This document shows, piece by piece, positions 8,810 to 17,258 of a DNA stretch of 42,370 nt. Made by a program: the position numbers and the translations under genes. Source of the stretch: Clostridiales bacterium (lineage in GTDB: Bacteria; Bacillota; Clostridia; Oscillospirales; Oscillospiraceae); contig JAJUGN010000013.1 in assembly GCA_029265975.1 (NCBI GenBank), positions 1 through 42,370 on the forward strand, in the 5' to 3' direction. How positions within the stretch are numbered: position 1 is the first letter of the stretch; every line of letters starts with the position of its first letter. The notes below the pieces were generated by a model that did not search any database, was not told the origin of the DNA, and was given only the letters and a program-made list of their open reading frames with translations.

Positions 8810-10033
8810 ATGTACCGTACCGAGAACGATGTATTGGACTTTGTAAACGAAAACGACGTAAAGTTTATACGTCTGGCCTTCTGCGACGTTTACGGGAATC
8901 AGAAGAACGTGTCGATAACGCCTTTGGAGCTTTCCCGCGCTTTCGGTACGGGAATTTCCTTTGACGCCTCTGCGATAAAAGGCTTCGGGATGGAGGAGAA
9001 ATCAGACCTTCTGCTTTTCCCGGACCCCTCCACGCTCGCCGTGCTTCCCTGGCGGCCGGCGCACGGCCGCGTCATCAGGTTTTACTGCGATATCCGCAGG
9101 CCCGACGGAAGCCCTTTCGAGCTTGACGCAAGGCAGCTTCTCAAAAGGACCGTCGCAAAAGCAAAGGCCGAGGGCTTCGGCTTCCATATGAGCGCCGAGT
9201 GCGAATTCTATCTTTTCAAAACGGACGAATACGGCGAGCCGACAAAGGAAACTCTTGACAGGGGCGGATACCTTGATATTACGCCCGCCGACAAGGGAGA
9301 GAACGTCCGCCGCGAGATATGCCTGAACCTTGAGCAGATGGGCGTGCAGTTTGAGAGCTCTCACCATGAGGAAGGCCCGGGGCAGAACGAGATAGACATG
9401 AGGTATTCGGACGCGCTTTCGTCCGCCGACGATGTTACGACCTACAAATCGGTCGTGAGGACGATAGCCGAGCTGAGCGGGCTGCACGCCTGCTTTTCGC
9501 CAAAGCCCATCAGGGATCAGGCGGGCAGCGGCATGCACATAAACATGTCCGTCCGCAGAGCGGGCGAGGAAGCCATGACCGAGGAGCTTAAAAACGGCCT
9601 GCTTGCCGGGATTTTGGAGCATATCGAGTCCATGACGGCGTTCTTGAACCCTGTTTCCGAGTCCTACGAGCGCCTCGGAGTCTGCAAGGCGCCGAAATAC
9701 ATCTCATGGGCGCCCGAAAACCGGTCCCACCTTATAAGAGTGCCTGCCGCCGCCGGCGAATATGCGAGGCTCGAGCTCCGATCCCCCGACTGCATGGCCA
9801 ACCCATATATTGCATATGCTCTCCTCATAGAGGCGGGGATGGACGGAATAAAGCGCGGGCTCAAGCCGCCGGAAGCTCTTGAAATAAACATGTATAAAGC
9901 GCCCGAGGAGCTGCTGTCGAAGCTGAGGAAGCTTCCGGACAGCCTTTCCGAGGCCTTCGCGATTGCCGAAGCGAGCGGGTTCGTTAGAGCCGTTCTGCCT
10001 CCGAAAATGATTGAAGCGTTTAAATACAGATAG
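8810..10033 (+). CDS. glnA: Glutamine synthetase type I (C-terminally short form)
   Basis: ATP-dependent glutamine synthesis. The beta-grasp N-terminus (DVKFIRLAFCDVYGNQKNV) and the catalytic barrel are intact: SAECEFYLF metal/glutamate ligands, GQNEIDMRY, HINMSV with His243, NRSHLIRVP and LRSPDCMANPYIA. At 407 residues it is about 35 shorter than Bacillus-type GlnA (about 444); the chain stops after LPPKMIEAFKYR and lacks the final helix with the WE...Y residues that in GSI-alpha enzymes take part in regulation and subunit contacts. I chose ATG 8810 over the in-frame GTG 8801, since the family starts near this MYRTENDVLDFV and GAGTGG lies 8 bases before. The ANTAR gene follows after 30 bases, suggesting a shared transcript. 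Confidence 0.93.
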   Translation: MYRTENDVLDFVNENDVKFIRLAFCDVYGNQKNVSITPLELSRAFGTGISFDASAIKGFGMEEKSDLLLFPDPSTLAVLPWRPAHGRVIRFYCDIRRPDGSPFELDARQLLKRTVAKAKAEGFGFHMSAECEFYLFKTDEYGEPTKETLDRGGYLDITPADKGENVRREICLNLEQMGVQFESSHHEEGPGQNEIDMRYSDALSSADDVTTYKSVVRTIAELSGLHACFSPKPIRDQAGSGMHINMSVRRAGEEAMTEELKNGLLAGILEHIESMTAFLNPVSESYERLGVCKAPKYISWAPENRSHLIRVPAAAGEYARLELRSPDCMANPYIAYALLIEAGMDGIKRGLKPPEALEINMYKAPEELLSKLRKLPDSLSEAFAIAEASGFVRAVLPPKMIEAFKYR

Positions 10034-10063
10034 AAAGGCGTATCATGAAAGGGGGCGGAGTAT

Positions 10064-10651
10064 ATGGATTTGCGTCAGGCTTCGCGCAAGGTTATGGTGG
10101 TTTCGAGCTCCGACAAAGGCGCGGAGTTTATCGTAAAGCTGCTTGACCCCGCGAGATACGGCTCCGTCACGATTGCAAGGAACGCGGGAGAGGCCAGGAG
10201 AAGCCTCATAAACGGAAATTTTGACACTGTTATAATCAACACACCGCTTACCGACGAGTTTGGACACGAGCTTGCCCTTTACGCGGCGGAAAACTCGGTT
10301 TCCGGCATAATACTGATAGTTAAAAGCCAGATATTCGACGAAATAAGCAGCCGTGTTGAAAATTTCGGTGTCATTACTGTTGCAAAGCCTCTTTCCGCGG
10401 GCATATTCCATCAGACTCTCGCTATGGTCTATGCGACGCAGGAGCGGCTGAGAGGCATGAAGAAGGAAAACGAAAATCTGAGATCAAAGATCGACGAGCT
10501 AAAAATAATCAGCAGGGCGAAGTGCGTGCTTATAGAATACCTCAACATGAGCGAGCCCGCCGCCCACCGGTATATAGAAAAGCAGGCGATGGATATGCGC
10601 ACGACGAAGCTGCAAGTCGCCGAAAAGATATTGAAGATGTACGAAGATTAA
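10064..10651 (+). CDS. ANTAR-domain antitermination regulator with degenerate receiver
   Basis: Predicted RNA-binding regulator of 195 residues. Residues about 9-120 have a response-regulator-like receiver fold and about 135-195 an ANTAR three-helix domain (coiled segment KKENENLRSKIDELKIISRAK followed by MSEPAAHRYIEKQAMDMRTTKLQVAEKIL). The receiver appears non-phosphorylatable: the aspartate expected at the end of strand 3 is Asn59 (DTVIINTPL), and the acidic pair after strand 1 is replaced by Ser residues, although the Lys of VAKPLS is kept. ANTAR proteins of the NasR/AmiR/EutV class bind tandem hairpins and prevent termination; position between glnA and pyrG suggests control of nitrogen genes nearby, but the target is not identified here. 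Confidence 0.88.
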   Translation: MDLRQASRKVMVVSSSDKGAEFIVKLLDPARYGSVTIARNAGEARRSLINGNFDTVIINTPLTDEFGHELALYAAENSVSGIILIVKSQIFDEISSRVENFGVITVAKPLSAGIFHQTLAMVYATQERLRGMKKENENLRSKIDELKIISRAKCVLIEYLNMSEPAAHRYIEKQAMDMRTTKLQVAEKILKMYED

Positions 10652-10669
10652 GATGAGGAGAAAGGAAAA

Positions 10670-12277
10670 ATGACCAAGTATATTTTTGTTACGGGCGGAG
10701 TTGTTTCAGGTCTTGGAAAGGGGATAACGGCCGCTTCTCTCGGCCGTCTTCTCAAGGCGAGAGGTCTTAAGGTCGCGGCTCAGAAGCTTGACCCGTATAT
10801 AAACGTCGACCCCGGAACCATGAGCCCGTATCAGCACGGGGAGGTTTTCGTCACGGAGGACGGGGCCGAAACCGATCTGGATCTTGGCCATTACGAGCGG
10901 TTTATAGACGAGGACCTCAACCAATTCTCCAACCTTACAACAGGCAAGGTCTACTGGAACGTTTTGAACAAGGAGCGGCGCGGCGAGTTTCTCGGCAAAA
11001 CGGTTCAGGTAATACCCCATATAACAAACGAAATCAAGGACTTCATATACAGCGTCGGCAACAAAACGAACGCGGACGTGGTAATCACCGAAATCGGGGG
11101 CACGACGGGAGACATAGAAAGCCAGCCGTTTCTTGAAGCCATCCGCCAGGTATCGCTCGAGGTGGGGAAATCCAACTGTCTTTTCATACATGTGACTTTG
11201 GTGCCCTACATAAAGAGCTCGGGCGAACACAAGTCAAAGCCTACTCAGCACTCCGTAAAGGAGCTGCGCTCGATGGGCATAACCCCGGACGTAATCGTCA
11301 TGCGCAGCGACGAGCCGATAGACGAGGACATCAGGCAGAAGATTTCGCTCTTTTGCAACGTGAAGCCGGACTGCGTTATAGAGAATATCACGATTCCCGT
11401 CCTGTACGAAGCTCCCATTATGCTTGAAAAGAATAATTTCTCGGATATAGTGTGCCGCGAGCTCGGCATAGACGCTAAGGCTCCCGACCTCAGGGAGTGG
11501 GAGGCCATGCTCGAGCGCATCAAAAACCGCAGCAAAACAGTCAGGATAGCGATAGTGGGCAAGTATGTCAAGCTGCACGACGCCTATCTTTCGATTGCAG
11601 AAGCGCTTCAGCACGCGGGCTACGAGCATCAGTCGAAGATCATCATCGAGTGGATAGACTCTGAGGCTATAACTGAGGACACGGCGGAGCCGATACTCGG
11701 CGAATGCGACGGCATACTGATACCGGGCGGCTTCGGCAACAGGGGAATAGAGGGAAAGATAATAGCCGCCAGATACGCGCGCGAGAACAACGTGCCATAC
11801 TTCGGCATATGCCTGGGGATGCAGATCGCCGTCATAGAGTATTCGAGAAACGTCCTCGGACTGAAGGACGCAAATTCCAACGAGTTCGACCCGTACTCAA
11901 AGAACAAGGTTATCGATTTCATGCCTGACCAGAACGACGAGATAAACAAGGGAGGCACGATGCGCCTCGGCAGCTATCCATGCAAGATAGTCGGCGGCTC
12001 AATGATGGAAAAGTGCTATAACAGGCTTCTTATTTCGGAGCGCCACCGGCACAGGTATGAGTTCAACAACGATTACAGGGAGGCGCTCACTGAAGCGGGG
12101 CTCCATATCAGCGGCACCTCGCCGGACGGCCGCATAGTGGAAACGGTTGAGATTCCTGAAAACGACTTTTTCGTGGGGGTGCAGTTCCATCCCGAGTTTA
12201 AAAGCAGGCCCAACAGGGCGCATCCGCTTTTCTCCGGATTTATAAAAGCCGCAGTCCGGAAAAGCGAAAAAAGATGA
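10670..12277 (+). CDS. pyrG: CTP synthase
   Basis: Aminates UTP to CTP using glutamine and ATP. The 535 residues are full length: N-terminal synthase domain with [16 protein letters not shown]-loop and the [21 protein letters not shown] stretch in two conserved halves, then a class I glutamine amidotransferase domain with GICLGMQ (nucleophile Cys381) and His507/Glu509 in the HPEFKS motif. It starts 18 bases after the ANTAR gene behind AGGAGAAAGGA and is likely cotranscribed with it. No separate attenuator with the initial G run known for Bacillus pyrG is possible here, as there is no room for a leader; regulation would be by the upstream promoter. Confidence 0.97.
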   Translation: MTKYIFVTGGVVSGLGKGITAASLGRLLKARGLKVAAQKLDPYINVDPGTMSPYQHGEVFVTEDGAETDLDLGHYERFIDEDLNQFSNLTTGKVYWNVLNKERRGEFLGKTVQVIPHITNEIKDFIYSVGNKTNADVVITEIGGTTGDIESQPFLEAIRQVSLEVGKSNCLFIHVTLVPYIKSSGEHKSKPTQHSVKELRSMGITPDVIVMRSDEPIDEDIRQKISLFCNVKPDCVIENITIPVLYEAPIMLEKNNFSDIVCRELGIDAKAPDLREWEAMLERIKNRSKTVRIAIVGKYVKLHDAYLSIAEALQHAGYEHQSKIIIEWIDSEAITEDTAEPILGECDGILIPGGFGNRGIEGKIIAARYARENNVPYFGICLGMQIAVIEYSRNVLGLKDANSNEFDPYSKNKVIDFMPDQNDEINKGGTMRLGSYPCKIVGGSMMEKCYNRLLISERHRHRYEFNNDYREALTEAGLHISGTSPDGRIVETVEIPENDFFVGVQFHPEFKSRPNRAHPLFSGFIKAAVRKSEKR

Positions 12278-12460
12278 ATCAATGCAATTTTTGCAGCATT
12301 TTATATGCATTTAACAAGCGCTTAAAGCCCAAAAAGAGCGGCGCTCGGCGTGAACAACTCTTATTTTTATAGCAACGCCTGTTTTAAGCGACTTATCGCT
12401 CAGTAAAATTAATAACAGAATACTGTTGCGCACGCCGGGGATTCCCGGCGGGCGTCAGAC
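12278..12460. other. Gene-free stretch between pyrG and repeat copy 2
   Basis: AT-rich at first, with no open frame that looks coding. At 12434-12450 it holds a hairpin CGCCGGG-GATT-CCCGGCG followed by GGCG. Almost the same hairpin recurs at 12654-12675 on the other side of the repeat copy. No strong T-tailed terminator for pyrG is evident close to its stop. Confidence 0.5.
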
Positions 12461-12461
12461 T

Positions 12462-12648
12462 GTCAAAAAAGCCCAAAGGGCTTTTTTGACAAGGGGGCTA
12501 AATGACGGCCGCTCTGCCGCGCCCGTCATGAGAGGTTTCATTTCCGACGTACACGCCGCCGGAAATGACAGATTTGACTTTGTTTCCGCCATTCGTGGCG
12601 GAAATTCTGCGAAGCTTTTTTGCTGTAAACAAGTTTTTCGACAAGCTG
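12462..12648 (+). repeat. Dispersed structured repeat, copy 2 (complete in the window)
   Basis: The part 12507-12648 matches the inverted copy at 42229-42370 with only a handful of differences, and 12530-12648 matches copy 1. It is a string of inverted repeats: GTCAAAAAAGCCC/GGGCTTTTTTGAC (12462-12490), ATGACGG/CCGTCAT (12502-12529), TCATTTCCG/CGGAAATGA (12538-12568) and TTTCCGCCA/TGGCGGAAA with a TTCG loop (about 12583-12604). The outer ends, TGTCAAAAA and TTTTTCGACA, form a short imperfect inverted repeat, as in small non-autonomous mobile elements. No coding potential recognised. Confidence 0.82.
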
Positions 12649-12649
12649 C

Positions 12650-12682
12650 CGCCCGCCGGGGATTTCCGGCGGGCGTTTTGAT
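12650..12682 (+). terminator. Terminator-like hairpin abutting repeat copy 2
   Basis: Arms CGCCCGCCGG and CCGGCGGGCG around GGATTT, followed by TTTTGATTT on the plus strand. It occupies the same place relative to the repeat as the hairpins at 119 and 42197, although its sequence is unrelated to them. Confidence 0.65.
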
Positions 12683-12783
12683 TTCCTGACGCAAAATCGG
12701 AACATGCGTTCTAAAATTACGAAAAATACATAAAAACAGCGGAAATTGGGCAGTTTTTATTAAAAAAAATTATGAAAATACTA

Positions 12784-12812
12784 TTGATTTTTTTCTGCGA
12801 TATACTTATAAT
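12784..12812 (+). promoter_or_regulatory. Promoter of the dcw cluster
   Basis: TTGATT at 12784-12789, a 17-base spacer, and TATAAT at 12807-12812. The transcript should start near 12819, immediately before the MraZ boxes. Confidence 0.8.
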
Positions 12813-12820
12813 GAAAGCAA

Positions 12821-12850
12821 AGTGGGGCAAAATGGGTTAAAGTGTTGTAA
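12821..12850 (+). promoter_or_regulatory. MraZ operator: three tandem 10-bp boxes
   Basis: Three decamers in exact register, AGTGGGGCAA, AATGGGTTAA and AGTGTTGTAA, with the G-rich core every 10 bases. MraZ is known to bind tandem TGGG-type repeats upstream of its own gene. Lying at the predicted transcript start, they would let MraZ repress the cluster. Confidence 0.8.
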
Positions 12851-12877
12851 AATCCCACGGAAATGGAGGTCGGCGCC

Positions 12878-13294
12878 ATGACGGGCGAATATCAGCACAC
12901 GCTTGATTCCAAGGGCCGTCTCTTCATTCCGTCCAAGCTTCGTGAAAAGCTCGGCAGCGTTTTCTATGTCACCATTTCTATTGACGACTGTCTTTCCGCA
13001 TATCCAATGGAGAACTGGAACAAGATTAAGGAAAAGTTCGACGCGCTGCCGAGCTCGCAGTCCAGAAGGATGCGCCAGCTTTTTGTCAACGCCGCCTGCT
13101 GCGAGCTTGACGGCCAGGGCAGGATACTGCTGCCTCAGAAGCTGCGCGACTATGTGGGGCTCAAAAAAGATGTGACAATCGTGGGAGTGTCCAATCACGC
13201 GGAGATATGGGATTCCGCCAAGTGGGCGGCTCAGGAGCAGGAAGAGCTTACGAAGGAGAATATCGCAGCCGCGATAGAGGAACTGGGATTCTAG
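12878..13294 (+). CDS. mraZ: Transcriptional regulator MraZ
   Basis: AbrB-fold DNA-binding protein of 138 residues that forms rings and represses the dcw promoter. The two swapped-hairpin half-domains carry the conserved DxKGR elements: HTLDSKGRLFIPSKLREKL near the N-terminus and ELDGQGRILLPQKLRDYVGL near residue 80. ATG 12878 is preferred to the in-frame ATG at 12863 because GGAGG lies between the two, 7 bases before 12878, and the family begins MTGEYQH. First gene of the cluster; boxes 12821-12850 are its expected target. Confidence 0.96.
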   Translation: MTGEYQHTLDSKGRLFIPSKLREKLGSVFYVTISIDDCLSAYPMENWNKIKEKFDALPSSQSRRMRQLFVNAACCELDGQGRILLPQKLRDYVGLKKDVTIVGVSNHAEIWDSAKWAAQEQEELTKENIAAAIEELGF

Positions 13295-13316
13295 ATACAT
13301 TTCGGAGGAGGCCGCT

Positions 13317-14249
13317 TTGGGAAGACTTCACAAGCCGGTGCTGCTGGATGAGTGCATAGAGGGACTGAACGTCAGGCCTGACGGCATATACCTCGACGGG
13401 ACTCTGGGCCGGGGCGGGCATTCGTATGAAATCGCAAAAAGGCTTGTATCCGGAAGGCTGATAGCGCTGGACCGCGACGAGACGGCGATAAAGGAGTCCC
13501 GCGAAAGACTGAAGGACTATGCGGACAAAATAAGCTTTGTGCACGGAAACTTCAGGGATATAAAGCGGATACTGGCGGAGCTTGGCGTAGAAGCGGCTGA
13601 CGGAATGCTTTTTGATCTGGGAGTATCCTCGCCTCAGCTTGACGACGCTAAAAGGGGCTTTTCGTATATGGCGGACGCCCCCCTCGATATGCGCATGGAC
13701 GAAAGCTCGCCGCTGACCGCGTACGACGTCGTGAACAGGTGGGACGAGCAGCGGCTGAAAAAAATACTTTTTGAATACGGCGAGGAGCGCTACGCGCAGA
13801 GGATCGCAGCCAATATAGTGAAAAAGAGAGCCGTAAAGCCGATTGCGACCACGTTTGAGCTTGTGGATATCATAAAAGCCTCAATGCCGCCCGAGGCTTT
13901 AAGAGAAAAGCAGCACCCCGCGAAAAGAAGTTTCCAGGCGATACGGATAGCGGTGAACGACGAGCTCGGCGCCATATCGGAAATGCTCTCGGACGCCGCG
14001 GACATGCTGAAAAAGGGCGGCAGGCTGGTCGTCATCAGCTTTCACTCGCTGGAAGACAGGCTGGTGAAAAACGCGATGCAGTCGGGCGAAAAGGGCTGCA
14101 CCTGCCCAAAGGATTTTCCGGTATGCGTATGCGGGTTCGTTCCCAAGCTGAAAATCATCACCAAAAAGCCAGTCACCGCTTCAAAGGAAGAGCTTGAAGA
14201 AAATCCGCGTTCACGCAGCGCGAAGCTGCGGATAGCGGAGAGAATATGA
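13317..14249 (+). CDS. rsmH: 16S rRNA (cytosine1402-N4)-methyltransferase
   Basis: SAM-dependent methylation of C1402 in the ribosomal decoding centre. 310 residues, the usual length, with HKPVLLDECIEGL at the N-terminus, the SAM-binding motif YLDGTLGRGGHSYEI, FDLGVSSPQLD, and the C-terminal ISFHSLEDRLVKN and NPRSRSAKLRIAER signatures. Translation begins at TTG 13317 behind a very strong GGAGGAGG (13304-13311); no ATG fits the family N-terminus. The stop overlaps an in-frame ATG of the following region, typical for the rsmH-ftsL junction. Confidence 0.96.
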   Translation: MGRLHKPVLLDECIEGLNVRPDGIYLDGTLGRGGHSYEIAKRLVSGRLIALDRDETAIKESRERLKDYADKISFVHGNFRDIKRILAELGVEAADGMLFDLGVSSPQLDDAKRGFSYMADAPLDMRMDESSPLTAYDVVNRWDEQRLKKILFEYGEERYAQRIAANIVKKRAVKPIATTFELVDIIKASMPPEALREKQHPAKRSFQAIRIAVNDELGAISEMLSDAADMLKKGGRLVVISFHSLEDRLVKNAMQSGEKGCTCPKDFPVCVCGFVPKLKIITKKPVTASKEELEENPRSRSAKLRIAERI

Positions 14250-14266
14250 TCCGGAGGAATGGAAAA

Positions 14267-14842
14267 ATGCGCGAAAGCGAAGCAAATAGAATAAGGTACG
14301 CAAGAGCCACCTACGGCAGCCTTGCCTATGACCTTAACAGGGCTCTCCGGCCTGAAATAGAAATTCCGGAAGAGCCTGCGGCGAAGCCTGAGCGTGAATC
14401 AAAGCGGAAAGTCAGGATAGACGAACGGAAGAACACAAAGAACGCGGCAAAAGCCAAGACACGCGCAAAAGGCAAAGCAGCGGTCGCGCCGTTCGGAGTC
14501 CTCGGTTTCGCGGCTGCCGCTGTTATGCTTGTTATGGTGCTCATGGGCTATGTGCAGCTTACAAAGATATCCGCCGAAGCCTCAAGCCTGCAGAAGAAGA
14601 TAACGGACCTCAAAAATACCGAAGCAAGGCTGAAAATCAAATATGAAAGCACCTTCGATCTCAGCAAGGTGGAGGAATACGCAACCGGAAGGCTCGGAAT
14701 GGTTCCTGTGACAAACAGCCAGATTTATTATGTGAAAAGCGCGGCTCCGGACAAGGCGGAGATAATTTCTGACAGCAGGCAGGCCGGAATCGTAAAAAAC
14801 GTGACTGCCTTTTTGTCCCGCGTAGTGGAATATTTTAAATAA
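14267..14842 (+). CDS. ftsL: FtsL-like divisome protein
   Basis: Small bitopic division protein, 191 residues. A basic cytoplasmic tail (rich in Lys/Arg, about residues 40-75), one transmembrane helix (about 78-103, FGVLGFAAAAVMLVMVLMGYV), then an extracytoplasmic coiled coil (TKISAEASSLQKKITDLKN) and a YATGRLGMVP end-motif typical of FtsL/septum-initiator proteins. The tail is longer than in Bacillus FtsL. ATG 14267 has GGAGGA 8 bases upstream; the overlapping ATG 14246 lacks a site. Sequence identity of FtsL is weak across bacteria, so the call rests on topology and position between rsmH and the class B PBP, its usual partner with FtsQ. Confidence 0.85.
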   Translation: MRESEANRIRYARATYGSLAYDLNRALRPEIEIPEEPAAKPERESKRKVRIDERKNTKNAAKAKTRAKGKAAVAPFGVLGFAAAAVMLVMVLMGYVQLTKISAEASSLQKKITDLKNTEARLKIKYESTFDLSKVEEYATGRLGMVPVTNSQIYYVKSAAPDKAEIISDSRQAGIVKNVTAFLSRVVEYFK

Positions 14843-14894
14843 CCGTGTTAATATAATCATACCGTAAGGACACTTCAGCATCGGGGAGACGGTT

Positions 14895-17174
14895 ATGGCA
14901 GCGGAGAAAAAGAAGGCGGAACAAAAAGCCAATACGCAGATACTGCGCCGCACACTGTTTTTGCTTGTAGTGTGCGGCATACTTGCTTTTATAGTTATGG
15001 CTGCGCATCTGTACAAGGTACAGGTTCGCGACCACGAATATTACGAGCAGAAGGCGATAGAGCAGCAGCTGAGGCAGACGACCATTTCGGCGTCGAGAGG
15101 CACGATCTACGATTCCAACATGAAGGTGCTCGCCATGAGCGCAAGCGTCGAAACCGTTTACATAAGCCCGGCCGAGCTGAAGATGTACAAGGAGAACCCT
15201 GAGTTCATAGCAAAAAACCTCTCGGAAATCCTGGGCGTCAGCTATGACGATATTATGAAAAAATGGCAGGATACCGGCTCCTGGTACAAAACCGTGGCCG
15301 TGAAGATCGAGCAGGATGTAGCGGACAGGGTGAGAAAATTCAAAAACGACAACAAGATCAAAAGCGTGCACCTTGAAACGGACACAAAAAGGTATTATCC
15401 TTATTCGAGCCTGGCCTCGCAGGTACTCGGTTTCGTCGGTACGGAAAACACGGGGCTTGAAGGCATAGAGTCAAGATACAACGACTATCTGAAGGGCACA
15501 AGCGGAAAAATCGTCCGTGCCGCTACCTCGAACGGGACGGATATGCTTTTCACGAAGTTTGAGAACTATGTTGACGCCAAAAACGGAAACAGCGTGGTGC
15601 TGACCATAGATTCAAATATACAATATTATCTTGAAAAGCACATAGAGCAGGCTATAAAGGACTATGCGATTCTTAACGGCGGCATGGGCATAGTAATGAA
15701 CGTAAAGACCGGCGCCGTGCTCGGAATGGCGACGCTTGAAAACTATAACCCCAACAATTATCAGGAGATAAGCCCCAAAGCGAAGGAAAAGCTGGCCGGT
15801 AAAACCGGGGACGACTACCTGAAGGCGCTTTCGGAGGCTCAGATCAGCCAATGGAGAAACAGGCCGATAAGCGATACCTACGAGCCCGGCTCGACGTTCA
15901 AGATATTCACGCTTGCAATCGCGCTCGAGGAAGGACTTGTAAATGAAAAAAGCACCTTCTACTGCGGCGGAACCGTAAGCGTTCCGGGGCGCGACACGCC
16001 GGTCCACTGCTGGAAATCCGCGGGTCACGGAAACCAGACCCTTGCCGAGGCCGTGCAGCACTCCTGCAACGTGGCGTTCGTCAACATAGGCCTTAAGATA
16101 GGCGCGAAGAAGTTTTACGATTATATGGACGCCTTCGGCTTTTTCGACAGATCCGGCATAGACCTTTACGGGGAAGGGCGGAGCCTCTGGTGGGACAGGG
16201 GGATATTTGAAAATCCGAAAAACCTGTCTCAGCTTGCCGCCGCGTCCTTCGGACAGACCTTCAACATAACTCCCCTGCAGCTTATATCGGCGGTCAGCAG
16301 CGTAGCCAACGGCGGCAAGCTGATGAAGCCCTACGTCGTTTCGAAAATACTTGATCCCGCCGGCAACGTCATAAAGGCAAACGAGCCCAAAATGGAGCGG
16401 CAGGTCATAAGCCAGGAAACGTCCAAAAGAGTCTGCGCCATACTGGAAACGGTCGTCAACGGAGGAGAGAGCACAGGCGCAAACGCCTATGTAGCCGGAT
16501 ACCGCATAGCCGGCAAGACGGCAACATCCGAGAAAATCGGCCAGGGCTCGAACGACTATATAGTATCCTTCGTGGGAATAGCGCCCGCCGACGACCCGCA
16601 GATCGCGGTGCTTGTCATCCTCGACACGCCCGATCCCAAGACCGGAATTTACATAAGCGGCGGAATAATGGCCGCTCCGGCCGTGGGGAAAATATTCGCG
16701 GACGTTCTTCCCTACATCGGCGTGGAGCCGGTATACTCGGAGAAGGAACTTGCAACAATAAACGCAACGGTTCCATATGTGAAAAACATGAGCGTGGACG
16801 AGGCCTCGAAGCACCTTAAGGACAGGGGCTTCGACGTCAGGGTGGTCGGAAGCGGAGCGAGCGTGACGGACCAGATACCTGCGGCAAACATCACGGTTAT
16901 CAAGGGCACCCAGGTGATAATATACGCCGGCGACGCGAAGCCGTCGTCCATGGTCTCCGTTCCGAATCTTTACCGCAAAACATATTCGCAGGCGAAAAGC
17001 GCGCTGGAGGCGGCCGGACTGTACATGAGGACCAGCGGCGTCGCGGCGTCGTCATCGTCTACGATAGTGGTTTCGAGCCAGTCTGTTTCTTCCGGATCTT
17101 CGGTGCCGCTCGGTACGGTGGTCGAGGTCACGCTTATCCAGAGCGACACCTCGGTTATGGAAACGAGGGGCTGA
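14895..17174 (+). CDS. Class B penicillin-binding protein with two PASTA domains (PBP2B/SpoVD type)
   Basis: Septal peptidoglycan transpeptidase, 759 residues: short cytoplasmic tail, membrane anchor (about 20-43), pedestal domain with the SRGTIYD start, transpeptidase domain, and PASTA repeats at about 620-675 and 688-745. Catalytic motifs are STFK (Ser333), SCN (Ser390) and KTA (Lys541). The third motif is KTA where most members have KTG. Serine-rich linker SSSSTIVVSSQSVSSGSS sits inside the second PASTA. In Bacillus both pbpB (division) and spoVD (spore cortex) occupy this place; a single gene here probably serves division. The partner glycosyltransferase FtsW is at 19733. RBS GGGGAG 7 bases before ATG. 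Confidence 0.93.
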   Translation: MAAEKKKAEQKANTQILRRTLFLLVVCGILAFIVMAAHLYKVQVRDHEYYEQKAIEQQLRQTTISASRGTIYDSNMKVLAMSASVETVYISPAELKMYKENPEFIAKNLSEILGVSYDDIMKKWQDTGSWYKTVAVKIEQDVADRVRKFKNDNKIKSVHLETDTKRYYPYSSLASQVLGFVGTENTGLEGIESRYNDYLKGTSGKIVRAATSNGTDMLFTKFENYVDAKNGNSVVLTIDSNIQYYLEKHIEQAIKDYAILNGGMGIVMNVKTGAVLGMATLENYNPNNYQEISPKAKEKLAGKTGDDYLKALSEAQISQWRNRPISDTYEPGSTFKIFTLAIALEEGLVNEKSTFYCGGTVSVPGRDTPVHCWKSAGHGNQTLAEAVQHSCNVAFVNIGLKIGAKKFYDYMDAFGFFDRSGIDLYGEGRSLWWDRGIFENPKNLSQLAAASFGQTFNITPLQLISAVSSVANGGKLMKPYVVSKILDPAGNVIKANEPKMERQVISQETSKRVCAILETVVNGGESTGANAYVAGYRIAGKTATSEKIGQGSNDYIVSFVGIAPADDPQIAVLVILDTPDPKTGIYISGGIMAAPAVGKIFADVLPYIGVEPVYSEKELATINATVPYVKNMSVDEASKHLKDRGFDVRVVGSGASVTDQIPAANITVIKGTQVIIYAGDAKPSSMVSVPNLYRKTYSQAKSALEAAGLYMRTSGVAASSSSTIVVSSQSVSSGSSVPLGTVVEVTLIQSDTSVMETRG

Positions 17175-17219
17175 GAAACTCTCGGCAAACAATCGGCATT
17201 TTGATTTGGCAAACCTTCA

Positions 17220-17233
17220 GGCGCGTACGCGCC
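17220..17233. other. 14-bp perfect palindrome upstream of murE
   Basis: GGCGCGTACGCGCC, self-complementary without a loop, in the 84-base gap between the PBP gene and murE. Too tight to fold as an RNA hairpin at full length; could be a protein-binding site or chance. Confidence 0.3.
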
Positions 17234-17258
17234 GCGCTACTTACGATTGGGGGAACTT

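Noticed and set aside
12426-12694. Small open frames on both strands across repeat copy 2
   Set aside because: They follow the inverted repeats, lack ribosome sites and are interrupted or shifted in the other copies.
15612-16814. 400-codon open frame antisense to the PBP gene
   Set aside because: Lies wholly within the transpeptidase gene, no ribosome site or recognisable motif.
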